Shown in pieces: positions 17,599-27,034 of a stretch of 64,000 nt of DNA. The stretch is from Rikenella microfusus (GTDB taxonomy: Bacteria > Bacteroidota > Bacteroidia > Bacteroidales > Tenuifilaceae). The DNA lies in NCBI GenBank assembly GCA_020722565.1, contig DYKO01000015.1, positions 1-64,000 of the forward strand, written 5' to 3'. A model generated the notes under the pieces. It made no database searches and was not told the DNA's origin. It saw only the letters and a list, made by a program, of their open reading frames with translations. Within the stretch, counting starts at the first letter, position 1. Every line of letters begins with the position of its first letter. Position numbers and translations under genes: made by a program.

Positions 17599-18855
17599 TT
17601 ACCATTTTACAGGTTTACGCTTAAAAGGCATTGTCATACATCTGGCTCCACCTCCACCGCGAGGCAACTCACTGCCATCGAGAGTAACCACAAACCTATT
17701 ATACGAAGCTAAATCAACCTTTTCTGCAACAATATCCTTGGCGCGAACAATTTCAAATCCATCCCTTTGCATTTCGTCCAGTGTGTTGATATTTCTACCA
17801 TAACCAATCACTTTACCAGGGCCAATGGCAACAAAATTAGCACCGCTATGCCACTGCTCCCGCTCCTGAACCCAGCGATCCTTTGTTCCCCCACAGCATA
17901 TGGGCTTCAAATCAATACCCAAATTTTTTAATGCCACCAAAATATTATCAACAGTTTTAATTTCCCTAACCTTACCATTATCAATGGTAATTTGAACAGT
18001 CTGGTACCTATTGGGTTGCAGAATAATTGGCTCATAAACCATACACTTGTCGTAATCGAGCATGGTGAACACCATGTCGAGGTGGATAAATGACTCGGGT
18101 TTGTAAGGAAGTTCCTGAACTAAAATGTACCGCCTCTTTTTTTCATCGCTGGCTAAGAGCCTGCTCAGTATAAAGTCGATGCCATGGGTGTTGGTTCTAA
18201 TACCATTACCTATCAGCAAAATATCATCGCGAATTACAAGCACATCACCACCCTCGATGGTCACATTTTCGGTTTGGTTGAAGGTGGTAGGATTAATTGT
18301 TTGCGTAGCGAACACGCTCGATTTAGAAAAAATAGACTCCATAATAATGCTTTCTCTGTCCCTTACAGCATTGGCCATTTTTGCAATTAGCACATCCTCG
18401 CCTATGGCTATTGATGCATCGCGGGTGAAATAGAAATTGTAAAGTGGAGGCAGCGCAAACCTGTCGCGGCTCAAGAAGTTGGTCAGGGTATTTTTAATAA
18501 GGGGTACCCCTTCAATTAGCATACGTGCCAACTCGCGAGGTCCAATATCTAAAAGGTAATCGTAAAGCGACATGGCATTTTCGTGTCGGCAAATCTTTTC
18601 AAGAAGATACTCTTTTGCATGGCTGTTGGATAGAACCCGCTCCAGTAAATCAATCACCTCGTAGGTTTTGGCCACTTTTGATAGTACCCCACTCAGTTGA
18701 GCATACTCCTTGCGGGCAACGTTAAGGTTTAGTATGTCGCTGTATAATGCTCTTTGAGCATTTTCGGGGGTCATGTTCTCGACTTCTGCACCTGGGGTAT
18801 GGAGTATTATCCCCTCCAGTTCACCTATTTCAGAATTTATCTGCACCTTTTCCAT
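17599..18855 (-). CDS. arcA: Arginine deiminase
   Basis: 418 residues, normal for ArcA. Conserved features: SEIGELEGIILHTPGAE at the start, FTRDASIAIGE, IEGGDVLVI, HLDMVFTMLD with catalytic histidine, and GGGGARCMTMP with catalytic Cys406. The enzyme hydrolyses L-arginine to citrulline and ammonia. No arcB, arcC or antiporter gene is adjacent, so a full ADI pathway for ATP is not shown here. The function could be arginine catabolism or acid defence. Confidence 0.94.
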   Translation of the reverse strand: MEKVQINSEIGELEGIILHTPGAEVENMTPENAQRALYSDILNLNVARKEYAQLSGVLSKVAKTYEVIDLLERVLSNSHAKEYLLEKICRHENAMSLYDYLLDIGPRELARMLIEGVPLIKNTLTNFLSRDRFALPPLYNFYFTRDASIAIGEDVLIAKMANAVRDRESIIMESIFSKSSVFATQTINPTTFNQTENVTIEGGDVLVIRDDILLIGNGIRTNTHGIDFILSRLLASDEKKRRYILVQELPYKPESFIHLDMVFTMLDYDKCMVYEPIILQPNRYQTVQITIDNGKVREIKTVDNILVALKNLGIDLKPICCGGTKDRWVQEREQWHSGANFVAIGPGKVIGYGRNINTLDEMQRDGFEIVRAKDIVAEKVDLASYNRFVVTLDGSELPRGGGGARCMTMPFKRKPVKW

Positions 18856-18944
18856 AATCTAATGTATAAATTCACCGCAAAGTTAAACCTTTACTTTCAA
18901 ACGTTAAAAGTGTTAAGAAACATAGATTTTTCGAATGCACTTAA

Positions 18945-18977
18945 TAAAAAAACTCCCAGTAAAAACCGGGACTTTTT
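18945..18977 (-). terminator. Terminator after gcvP
   Basis: On the minus strand, AAAGTCCCGGT and ACTGGGAGTTT form a stem with one mismatch and a four-T loop, followed by a T-run. It lies 19 bases past the gcvP stop. Confidence 0.65.
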
Positions 18978-18995
18978 TATCTGAATAAGCTATTG

Positions 18996-21866
18996 CTACA
19001 TGTAATCCTCAATAGGCGCACAGGTACAAACCAGGTTACGATCGCCATAACCTGCATCAATTTTACTAACATAGGGCCAGAACTTGTTTGGCAATACCCA
19101 CTGAAGCGGATAGGCTGCCTGTTGGCGACTGTAGGTATGCCTCCATTCATCAGCTGTAACCTCAGGTGCAGTGTGGGGTGCATTGGCAATGAGGTTATCA
19201 GTCTTATCGGCCTTCCCGTTCTTAATATCCTCTAGTTCGCCCTTAATGGCAATCATCATTTCCACAAATCGATCGAGTTCCTGCTTCGATTCGCTCTCGG
19301 TAGGCTCAACCATTAGGCTCTCATGTACAGGGAACGAAACGGTTGGGGCATGATACCCATAATCCATCATACGGCGCCCCACATCACTAGTATCTACACC
19401 ATAAGTCATTTTAAAATGATGACAATCTAAAATCATTTCATGGGCCACTCTGCCATTTTCGCCGGTATAAAGAATTTTGTAATGACCCTTAAGACGAGCG
19501 GCCAGGTAGTTGGCATTCAGAATGGCCATCTTGGTTGCTTGGGTCAACCCTTCGGCACCCGCCATAAGTATGTATGCATAGGATATAACTATTATACTAG
19601 CACTTCCATAGGGGGCAGCAGCAACAGCATGTATAGACTGTTCCCCACCTGTTTTAACTACAGTATGCGAAGGGAGGAACGGAGCTAAATGTTTTGCCAC
19701 AGCAATCGGACCAACTCCGGGACCGCCACCACCATGGGGTATGGCAAAGGTTTTATGCAGATTTAGATGACAAATATCTGCGCCTATTTCTCCAGGGCTA
19801 GTTAATCCAACCTGAGCATTCATATTTGCACCATCCATGTAAACTAAGCCCCCATTTTGATGGACAATGTCAATCATCTCCTTAATCTTGCCTTCAAACA
19901 CACCATGGGTAGAAGGATAGGTGACCATGAATGCTGCCAAATTATCTTTTAGCTGTTCTGCCTTTGCTTTTAAATCATCAACGTCGATATTGCCTTTCTC
20001 GTCACATTTTACCACAACTACTTCCATCCCTGCCATGGCAGCACTCGCAGGGTTTGTACCATGAGCCGATGATGGAATAAGAACAGCATTCCTATGCCCC
20101 TCACCCCTACTTATGTGGTACTGACGGATAACCATCAGGCCTGTATATTCACCAGCAGCACCAGAATTGGGTTGCAAGGTAACTGCATGGAATCCGGTTA
20201 TTTCAGCTAGGTACTGCTCTAACTCTTTAATTACCTGTAAATAGCCCTCTGCTTGATCGGATGGCACAAACGGATGTAAGCTATTCCATTCAGGCCAACT
20301 CAACGGGAGCATGGTAGTGGCTGGGTTAAGCTTCATGGTACAGCTACCCAACGATATCATGCTATGGTTGAGAGCAATATCACGGCGCTCTAGTTTCTTG
20401 ATGTAACGCATCATTTCAGTTTCCGAATGAAAACTGTTGAATATCTTATCGGTTAAATAGGTTGATTTACGGCGAAGATTTTCAGGTATGCGGTTTTGTT
20501 CACCTACCTCCTTAATTTCGGGTGTGGCTTTCCCTGTAGCTTCAGCAAATACAGCCAAAAGATTGTTTACGTCTTTAATCAAGATGGTCTCATCAAAGCT
20601 GATACCTATTGTTCCATTAGCCTTATAGTTAAGATTGATTTGACGGGCAAGTGCACGCTTACGGATATCCTCAACGGTTACACCTGATGGCAATCCAATT
20701 TCAAGAGTATCGAAGACGTTCTTTACGTTTTGGGCATAGCCCAACTTGGTTAGTGCCTGGGCAACAGTAATAGCAAGACTATGAACGTAGGAAGCAATTC
20801 GACGAATACCTTCGGGGCCATGGTAAACGGCATACATACCGGCCATGGTTGCGAGTAATGCCTGAGCTGTACATATATTTGAGGTAGCGCGTTCGCGCTT
20901 GATATGCTGCTCGCGGGTTTGCAAGGCCATGCGCAAAGCCTTATTGCCATGTCTATCAATTGATATGCCAATTATACGGCCAGGCATGCTGCGCTTATAC
21001 TCATCCTTACAGGCAAAGTATGCAGCGTGAGGACCGCCGAATCCCATGGGAATACCAAAACGCTGGGTAGAACCAGCAGCAATATCGGCACCCCACTCAC
21101 CCGGGGGAGTTATAAGGGCAAGACTCAAAATATCGGCAATGGCAGTAACAACTGCCCCTGCCTCATGAGCTTTTGCAGCAAACGAAGAGTAATCGCGAAC
21201 GTTACCCTTGGCAGATGGATACTGGACAATGACTCCAAACTCCTTACCGGTAAAGACATACTCACTGTAGCAACCAGTAACCACCTCAATACCAAGAGGA
21301 TTGGAACGCGTAATAATTACATCGAGAGTTTGAGGTAAGATATCCTGGTCAACAAATATAACATTTCTACCGGCCTTAACCGCTTCACGGGAGCGTAGAT
21401 TGTACATCATGATCATGGCTTCAGCTGCAGCAGTTGCCTCATCGAGTAGCGAAGCATTGGCAATTCGCAAACCGGTTAGCTCAATCACCATGGTTTGGAA
21501 GTTGAGCAGTGCCTCCAAACGTCCCTGACTGATTTCAGCCTGATAGGGAGTATATGAAGTGTACCACCCTGGATTCTCGAAAATATTCCGTAAGATCACT
21601 GAAGGTATGATGGTGCCATAGTACCCCATCCCAATGAAGCTCTTGTAAATCTTATTCTTTGCGGCTATGCTACGAATATGATTCAGGTACTCATACTCCG
21701 ACATGGGAGATGGAAGGTTCAAAGGCTTTTTAAGCCTAATATTTGAGGGTACTGTTTGGTTAATTAACTCATCTAACGAAGCAACACCAATAATCTTGAG
21801 CATTTCTGCTAACTCATGATCTCGCGGTCCGTTATGCCTGGTAATAAATTTATCGGTATTCATCAC
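18996..21866 (-). CDS. gcvP: Glycine dehydrogenase (decarboxylating), P protein
   Basis: 956 residues, the fused single-chain form with both halves (N-terminal half to about 450; C-terminal half carries the cofactor). The PLP lysine is in NLHKTFAIPHGGGGPG. The enzyme decarboxylates glycine and passes the aminomethyl group to the lipoyl arm of GcvH. The start MMNTDKFITRHNGPRD matches the family. gcvT and gcvH are not in the window, which is common in Bacteroidota where these genes are scattered. A -7 box lies 23 bases upstream. Confidence 0.97.
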   Translation of the reverse strand: MMNTDKFITRHNGPRDHELAEMLKIIGVASLDELINQTVPSNIRLKKPLNLPSPMSEYEYLNHIRSIAAKNKIYKSFIGMGYYGTIIPSVILRNIFENPGWYTSYTPYQAEISQGRLEALLNFQTMVIELTGLRIANASLLDEATAAAEAMIMMYNLRSREAVKAGRNVIFVDQDILPQTLDVIITRSNPLGIEVVTGCYSEYVFTGKEFGVIVQYPSAKGNVRDYSSFAAKAHEAGAVVTAIADILSLALITPPGEWGADIAAGSTQRFGIPMGFGGPHAAYFACKDEYKRSMPGRIIGISIDRHGNKALRMALQTREQHIKRERATSNICTAQALLATMAGMYAVYHGPEGIRRIASYVHSLAITVAQALTKLGYAQNVKNVFDTLEIGLPSGVTVEDIRKRALARQINLNYKANGTIGISFDETILIKDVNNLLAVFAEATGKATPEIKEVGEQNRIPENLRRKSTYLTDKIFNSFHSETEMMRYIKKLERRDIALNHSMISLGSCTMKLNPATTMLPLSWPEWNSLHPFVPSDQAEGYLQVIKELEQYLAEITGFHAVTLQPNSGAAGEYTGLMVIRQYHISRGEGHRNAVLIPSSAHGTNPASAAMAGMEVVVVKCDEKGNIDVDDLKAKAEQLKDNLAAFMVTYPSTHGVFEGKIKEMIDIVHQNGGLVYMDGANMNAQVGLTSPGEIGADICHLNLHKTFAIPHGGGGPGVGPIAVAKHLAPFLPSHTVVKTGGEQSIHAVAAAPYGSASIIVISYAYILMAGAEGLTQATKMAILNANYLAARLKGHYKILYTGENGRVAHEMILDCHHFKMTYGVDTSDVGRRMMDYGYHAPTVSFPVHESLMVEPTESESKQELDRFVEMMIAIKGELEDIKNGKADKTDNLIANAPHTAPEVTADEWRHTYSRQQAAYPLQWVLPNKFWPYVSKIDAGYGDRNLVCTCAPIEDYM

Positions 21867-21889
21867 TATATTTTAATTAAAGTTTGAAA

Positions 21890-21897
21890 CAAAATTA
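21890..21897 (-). promoter_or_regulatory. -7 box of gcvP
   Basis: TAATTTTG on the minus strand, 23 bases before the start codon; no clear -33 element. No glycine riboswitch was recognised in the 92-base gap upstream. Confidence 0.4.
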
Positions 21898-21958
21898 TGA
21901 TTTTGACCTATTTATTATCATTAAACAACTTTATTTTACTTATGTTCTTTAACATTTT

Positions 21959-22600
21959 TTACTGATTTATGAAAGGGTTTGATTTCCTTTCAAAACCGAT
22001 AGTGGTTTTATCTCCATGACCGGGGTAAACTACAACTTTATCGGGCAAAATTAGCAAATACTGATTAATACTATTTATTAATGTCTCGAAATTGCCTCCG
22101 GCCAAGTCAGTTCGTCCAATCGACAAGTTAAATAGGGTATCACCGGATAGTAAAAATTTTTCATTTTCAGCATATATGCATATGCCGCCGGGTGAATGAC
22201 CCGGAGTATGAATTACCCTTAGGGGATGTTCACTAATTGTAAGAATATCGTTGTGGTTTAATGTTTCATCGATTACGGGAATCCTGTCGAGATACAAACC
22301 AAACGCCATGGCATGGTTTGGTGCCATCTGAAGCAGCGGTAAATCATCGATGTGGGCATATGCCTTAGCTCCAAATCGTTCTTTAAGCGATGAGATGCCC
22401 AGTATATGATCGATATGGCAATGGGTGTTAACCAGGCACTTAATAGTAATCCGCTCACTTTCAATAAATCCGATTATCTGTTTAAACTCCTCATCGGTTG
22501 AGCAACCCGGATCGACAATAATACCTTCACCATCTGGAACATAGAGCAGATAAGTATTTTCCTGAAAAGGATTGAAAACAAACTGTTTTAGCTGTATCAT
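21959..22600 (-). CDS. Metallo-beta-lactamase-fold hydrolase (glyoxalase II-like)
   Basis: 213 residues. NTHCHIDHILG is the HxHxDH metal-binding motif; HTPGHSPGGICIY and LSGDTLF supply further ligands, and VVYPGHGDKTTIGFE the C-terminal histidine. This compact form resembles YcbL, which has hydroxyacylglutathione hydrolase-like activity. The physiological thioester is not known. It follows pcm by 13 bases on the same strand, so the two are likely co-transcribed. Confidence 0.88.
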   Translation of the reverse strand: MIQLKQFVFNPFQENTYLLYVPDGEGIIVDPGCSTDEEFKQIIGFIESERITIKCLVNTHCHIDHILGISSLKERFGAKAYAHIDDLPLLQMAPNHAMAFGLYLDRIPVIDETLNHNDILTISEHPLRVIHTPGHSPGGICIYAENEKFLLSGDTLFNLSIGRTDLAGGNFETLINSINQYLLILPDKVVVYPGHGDKTTIGFERKSNPFINQ

Positions 22601-22613
22601 GAAAAAATAAAAT

Positions 22614-23264
22614 TTACTTAGCCCTACCCTTTAACAATGGAACAAAGATAAAGTTGCCATGTGCAGATTTTTTAATAGTACCATCATCCAATTTTTCAAT
22701 AAGCATCATGGTTTGGCCAGTATCATCGCCAACGGGAATAACCATTTTACCGCCTGGAGCAAGTTGATCTACAAGTGCCTGGGGAACTTCAGCTGCTCCT
22801 GCCGTAACAATAATCCTATCGAATGGGCTATATGCCGGAAGGCCAAGGTATCCATCACCGTAATGGAAGCTGGGGCGGTATCCCATTTCCTCCAGTAGTG
22901 CTTTGGCTGAAAGGAATAGATCTCTATGTCTTTCAATAGTGTAGAGCCTAACACCCATCTCCATCAGAATGGCAGCCTGGTAACCCGAACCTGTACCAAC
23001 CTCAAGAACTTTATGCATTGGGATTACCTGTAAAAGCTGCGTTTGGAAAGCAACAGTAAAGGGCTGCGAAATGGTTTGCCCGGATCCAATAGGAAAGGCC
23101 TGATCGCGGTAGGCAAAAGTTAAAAAACCGCTATCCATAAAAAAATGACGGGGGACCTTAAGCATTGCCTCCAAAACACGGCTATCGGTTATGCCCTTCG
23201 ATGCCACCTCCTCCACAAGTTTCCTTCGTAAACCCTTATGTCTTATACTATCGCCCTGTAGCAT
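22614..23264 (-). CDS. pcm: Protein-L-isoaspartate O-methyltransferase
   Basis: 216 residues with the PCMT signatures VPRHFFM, IGSGQTISQPFTVAFQTQLL, VLEVGTGSGYQAAIL (SAM-binding) and DRIIVTAGAAEVPQALVDQLAPGG. It methylates isoaspartyl residues of aged proteins and so starts their repair. A -7 box TAAATTTG (23285-23292) lies on the minus strand just upstream. Confidence 0.95.
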   Translation of the reverse strand: MLQGDSIRHKGLRRKLVEEVASKGITDSRVLEAMLKVPRHFFMDSGFLTFAYRDQAFPIGSGQTISQPFTVAFQTQLLQVIPMHKVLEVGTGSGYQAAILMEMGVRLYTIERHRDLFLSAKALLEEMGYRPSFHYGDGYLGLPAYSPFDRIIVTAGAAEVPQALVDQLAPGGKMVIPVGDDTGQTMMLIEKLDDGTIKKSAHGNFIFVPLLKGRAK

Positions 23265-23284
23265 ACAAAACTTTGTTCTTCCTG

Positions 23285-23292
23285 CAAATTTA
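23285..23292 (-). promoter_or_regulatory. -7 box of pcm
   Basis: TAAATTTG followed by CAG on the minus strand, 20 bases before the start codon. The -33 element is not evident. Confidence 0.4.
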
Positions 23293-23465
23293 GACTTTAC
23301 AACGGAATTTTTGGGGATTGTTACAAAATCGTGAATAAGTTTTCGTTCTAGGAGAACCTTTAAAAGTAATTATATTCTATAATTGCAATGTAAAAAAGGA
23401 ATCGTCATCAAAACCTATGGTTAGTTCATTTTCTTATCAAACACTTACCAATAGCGAAAAAAATT

Positions 23466-24278
23466 TTGACAAGTATGAGAATAACACATATAGCACGATA
23501 CGATAAAAGACAACATTTCGCCCACTCCCAAAAAGTATTCGATTACGAACTTTATATTGATGAAGATAAATTAGAGACCATACTTTTGGATACCCTTGAC
23601 CCCGCAAGTGTTACAGCTAATTTGTTTAGAAAAACCGATTTATTAGTTTTTGATCTAAATAGCCCCTTTAGCCATGCTTTTATTTCGTTGGCGCTGAGAA
23701 ATGGCATTCATGTTTTATCGCCATTACTATTACAGTATAGTGCCGATGAGTTAAAAGGACTTAAAGCAACCGCCATGGAAACAAAAACTATGTTGGGATG
23801 GATACCCAATTCGCAAATTCATGGTGTACCAACTGCATTTCCTGCCATAATTGATTGTATTAGAAATAGAAACAATGAACAACAGGGGAATCAGTCTATT
23901 CTTCGCTCACTACTTACCGATTTGAGCATATTGCTTAACCCAGTAAAATCTGATATTCGAAAGGTGAAAGTTTACTGGTTGCCAATCTACGGCAAACAGC
24001 CAGCAGCAATAAAACTAATTATTGACTTCTGCGATAACACTGTTATTACCTACCTAGCCAGAATCAGTGAGTCCCCAACATCGCTAAAAATAAATTACAT
24101 ATCTACTGAAAGCGATTACACTACTGAAATTAAAGAAACTTCAAATAATTTAACTTCAACCCAACAGGCCATCAACTACTTAGCCCAAATCCAGGCAGTA
24201 GAATACCCGGTAGAGACCCTTATGAAATCGAGATACATATATGAAACTACAATGAAAAAAATTGGCATTCAGCAATAA
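23466..24278 (+). CDS. Unknown protein, possibly a degenerate Gfo/Idh/MocA-type oxidoreductase
   Basis: 270 residues, not firmly recognised. Residues 60-100 (TDLLVFDLNSPFSHAFISLA, then LRNGIHVLSP) resemble the Gfo/Idh/MocA segment in which a substrate strand is followed by H-x4-A-x3-G-K-HV-EKP. Here the EKP lysine is missing, and the N-terminus has no GxGxxG dinucleotide motif, only RITHIARYDKRQHFAHSQ. The protein is also shorter than usual. If the relation is real, it is a non-catalytic or altered relative. It sits 48 bases before a polyprenyl-phosphate sugar transferase in the same frame, which points to surface polysaccharide synthesis; that is inference from position. Confidence 0.5.
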   Translation: MTSMRITHIARYDKRQHFAHSQKVFDYELYIDEDKLETILLDTLDPASVTANLFRKTDLLVFDLNSPFSHAFISLALRNGIHVLSPLLLQYSADELKGLKATAMETKTMLGWIPNSQIHGVPTAFPAIIDCIRNRNNEQQGNQSILRSLLTDLSILLNPVKSDIRKVKVYWLPIYGKQPAAIKLIIDFCDNTVITYLARISESPTSLKINYISTESDYTTEIKETSNNLTSTQQAINYLAQIQAVEYPVETLMKSRYIYETTMKKIGIQQ

Positions 24279-24326
24279 AATTCAAGTTCGTTAGTTATAA
24301 TTGTAGCTTTCAAAAATTTTACCATT

Positions 24327-25739
24327 TTGAATAAAAAAAAACAAATACTCAAATACCTTTCATTGGATATTCTGGGTAGCGCATTTGCATGGTTTTTTTT
24401 CAATCTCTACCGAAAAAATTCCATTGAATCAGAGATATTTGGAGTTGCCATTCCCTTTGAAGCAAACCTGAAGTTCTTCTTGGGTTTATTGTTTTTTGTA
24501 CTGTTTTGGGTATCGCTATTTGGGTTGGTAGGTTTTTATCACAACCCCTACCATAAATCGCGTTTAAAGGAATTTGGTATTTCAATTACCACAACCCTAA
24601 TCGGTTCAGTTGTTTTATTCTTTATACTAATCATCGACGATTACGTAGCTTTTTACCACAGCTACTACCACACCTTAGCTGCCATATTTCTTCTGATTTT
24701 TCTGTTAACCTATACTCCCCGGGCCTTTATTACCAGCCAAACCATTCATCGCATACATAAGCAAATAATTGGCTTTCCAACGCTAATTATTGGCTGCGGC
24801 AACAAGGCACAATCACTATTTAATGAACTTAATCTTGAAAAAATCTCCCAGGGATTTAATATTATTGGTTTTATAAATCCAAATAGCAAAAAGTGTACAC
24901 TACCTGAGGATATCTCAATAATTGGTAATTTAAAAGATCTCCCTGAAATAGTTAGCAGGCATGCCATTGAAGAAATTATTCTTGCCCTTGATAATGATGA
25001 TCCTATAACCATTAACCAGATAATCAACAGCCTTACCCCTTTAAACTTAAGTATTAGAGCCATTCCCGGAATGAATGATATCCTTTTAGGGCGGGTTAAG
25101 CTTAGTAGAATTATTGGAACCACTCTGGTAAATGTTTCGTTTGATCTAATGCCTACATGGCAGGCAAATATCAAGGAGCTACTCGATTACCTTTTTGCCA
25201 TTGTCGGGTTGGTACTATCAGCGCCCATAGCAATTGTACTTGCCCTAATCATTAAGTTTACGTCGAAAGGTCCAATAATCTTTAAACAAGAACGAATTGG
25301 GCAGCATGGCAAACCCTTTAAAATATACAAATTCCGAAGTATGTACATCGATGCCGAAGCCAATGGCCCAGCGCTATCAAACCAAATCGATCCAAGGGTC
25401 ACACCCATTGGGCGTTTCATGCGTAAGACCCGGCTCGATGAAATTCCAAATTTTATTAATGTTCTTAAGGGTGAAATGTCGATTGTTGGCCCACGTCCTG
25501 AGAGGAAATACTACAGTGACCAAATAGTAAAATTGGCACCACACTACCTGCTACTGCAAAAGGTGAAACCGGGTATCACTTCATGGGGTCAGGTAAAATA
25601 TGGGTATGCCGAAAACATTGAGCAGATGGTGGAACGGCTCAAGTACGACCTTCTCTATCTGGAAAACATATCACTCTACATTGATTTTAAAATCATGATA
25701 TACACCATACTTACCATTTTCAAGGGCAAAGGAGTTTAA
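24327..25739 (+). CDS. Polyprenyl-phosphate sugar-1-phosphate transferase (WbaP/WcaJ-like)
   Basis: 470 residues. Membrane segments lie at about 13-27, 44-66, 83-103 and 112-132, followed by a Rossmann-like CoA_binding_3 domain (about 145-260) and a fifth hydrophobic segment (about 285-310). The C-terminal bacterial sugar transferase domain contains FKQERIGQHGKPFKIYKFRS, KTRLDEIPNFINVLKG and SIVGPRPE. The family moves a sugar 1-phosphate to undecaprenyl phosphate to begin exopolysaccharide or O-antigen units. The start is TTG (24327-24329): no ATG occurs between the upstream in-frame stop and the first membrane helix. Its last four bases overlap the convergent thpR. Confidence 0.9.
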   Translation: MNKKKQILKYLSLDILGSAFAWFFFNLYRKNSIESEIFGVAIPFEANLKFFLGLLFFVLFWVSLFGLVGFYHNPYHKSRLKEFGISITTTLIGSVVLFFILIIDDYVAFYHSYYHTLAAIFLLIFLLTYTPRAFITSQTIHRIHKQIIGFPTLIIGCGNKAQSLFNELNLEKISQGFNIIGFINPNSKKCTLPEDISIIGNLKDLPEIVSRHAIEEIILALDNDDPITINQIINSLTPLNLSIRAIPGMNDILLGRVKLSRIIGTTLVNVSFDLMPTWQANIKELLDYLFAIVGLVLSAPIAIVLALIIKFTSKGPIIFKQERIGQHGKPFKIYKFRSMYIDAEANGPALSNQIDPRVTPIGRFMRKTRLDEIPNFINVLKGEMSIVGPRPERKYYSDQIVKLAPHYLLLQKVKPGITSWGQVKYGYAENIEQMVERLKYDLLYLENISLYIDFKIMIYTILTIFKGKGV

Positions 25740-26302
25740 AAGGGCTCCAACTCAAACACATGTAAGGGGACATAATCTGGCCCTTTGGGGCGTAAAATAC
25801 TTTCATATAGAACCAGCCTTTTAAACTCAAACTCTTGGAAAATAGTTGATTTATGATCCTGCACTATCCTTGATAGTTTGTCGAATTGATGAAGAAATTT
25901 TATTCGTCCTATAGTAAGGTGCGGTTTAAAGGATTGGTCAACTTCAGAAAAACCATAGGGTTTAAATATCATATCGATATCGTTCTTTAAATCTAGTAAA
26001 GTAGCAGAATAATCAACGCCAATCCATACCACCCGAGGTAACGGGCGACCGAATGTGCCAACACCCTTCAGGGTAAGTTTCATTGGGTGGTACTTGGATG
26101 CCAACGTTGTTAAATCTTCAGCAACTGAATCAATTACAGGAGAGGGAGTGTCTCCCAAAAAAAATAGGGTAAGGTGCAGGTTATGGGGTTCCACCCATTT
26201 AATGTTGTCCATTCGAAAAGTTTGGGTAAGCCGATCAATAAAACTAGTAAGTTTTTCATTTAGCTCAACATCGATGGCCAGAAAGGTTCGCTTTGTTTCC
26301 AT
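25736..26302 (-). CDS. thpR: RNA 2',3'-cyclic phosphodiesterase (2'-5' RNA ligase family)
   Basis: 188 residues with the two HxTx motifs of the 2H phosphoesterase fold, HLTLFFLG and HLTIGRIK, at about residues 43 and 130. ThpR opens 2',3'-cyclic phosphates on RNA ends and can join tRNA halves in vitro. The C-terminus carries the usual LYESIL strand. It ends within the last codon of the convergent sugar transferase and is divergent from elbB. Confidence 0.9.
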   Translation of the reverse strand: METKRTFLAIDVELNEKLTSFIDRLTQTFRMDNIKWVEPHNLHLTLFFLGDTPSPVIDSVAEDLTTLASKYHPMKLTLKGVGTFGRPLPRVVWIGVDYSATLLDLKNDIDMIFKPYGFSEVDQSFKPHLTIGRIKFLHQFDKLSRIVQDHKSTIFQEFEFKRLVLYESILRPKGPDYVPLHVFELEPF

Positions 26303-26318
26303 TTTTTAATACTTGATT

Positions 26319-26349
26319 TTGCTGAACTGCAAATTTGTTAGTATATTGA
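26319..26349 (+). promoter_or_regulatory. Promoter of elbB
   Basis: TTG (26319-26321), 20 bases, then TATATTGA, a near match to the -7 consensus. The ATG at 26377 lies 27 bases further on. Confidence 0.4.
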
Positions 26350-26376
26350 TGCGCAAATTTAAAACGTTTGCGAGAA

Positions 26377-27033
26377 ATGAGTGATAAAAAAAAATTTGCC
26401 GTAATCCTCTCAGGCTGTGGAGTATCTGATGGAGCAGAAATACATGAGGCTGTAATGACCCTATACGCCATTGCTAAGCATGGCGCAACCTACGATATTT
26501 TTGCTCCAAACATAAAGCAGCATCACGTAATCAACCACCTCGATGGAAGCGTAATGAACGAAACCCGAAATGTTTTAATTGAATCAGCAAGAATTGCCAG
26601 AGGCAATATAAAACCTCTTAATGAGTTTAACCCTTCTCTTTTTGATGCCTTAATCTTTCCCGGAGGTTTCGGCGTAGCCAAAAACCTCAGCACATGGGCA
26701 TTTGATGGGCCAAACTGCACTGTTAACCCACAGGTTGAAGGGGCTATCAGGGCAATGCATAAGCTGCATAAACCCATTGGGGGACTCTGCATTTCTCCTG
26801 TTTTGTTTGCCAAAGTTTTGGGAAATGTTACTGTAACTATTGGCCGTGATGCCAGCACCGCACAAGCAATTGAGAACTTAGGCGCCAAACACCTGCAAGC
26901 TGGACATGCACAGGTGGTGGTTGATGAAAAAAACATGCTTTTTACCACACCTTGCTACATGCTCGATGCCAACATTGTTGACATTTCTAACGGAGCTAAA
27001 GCAATTGTTTCCGAAATTCTAAAATGGATTTAA
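26377..27033 (+). CDS. elbB: ElbB-type class I glutamine amidotransferase-like glyoxalase
   Basis: 218 residues from the ATG at 26377 (MSDKKKFAVIL); a TTG three codons upstream is less likely. The DJ-1/PfpI-type fold is recognised by LSGCGVSDGAEIHEA, IFPGGFGVAKNLSTWA and the nucleophile elbow GGLCISP with its cysteine. E. coli ElbB has weak glyoxalase activity and was first linked to isoprenoid synthesis. The next reading frame, a broken lipoprotein, begins one base after the stop. Confidence 0.93.
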   Translation: MSDKKKFAVILSGCGVSDGAEIHEAVMTLYAIAKHGATYDIFAPNIKQHHVINHLDGSVMNETRNVLIESARIARGNIKPLNEFNPSLFDALIFPGGFGVAKNLSTWAFDGPNCTVNPQVEGAIRAMHKLHKPIGGLCISPVLFAKVLGNVTVTIGRDASTAQAIENLGAKHLQAGHAQVVVDEKNMLFTTPCYMLDANIVDISNGAKAIVSEILKWI

Positions 27034-27034
27034 A

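Noticed and set aside
26362-26369. AAACGTTT core before elbB as a LacI site
   Set aside because: Only the 8-base core matches and no sugar gene is near; treated as chance.
26368-26376. TTG start of elbB three codons upstream
   Set aside because: An ATG at 26377 gives the normal family N-terminus.
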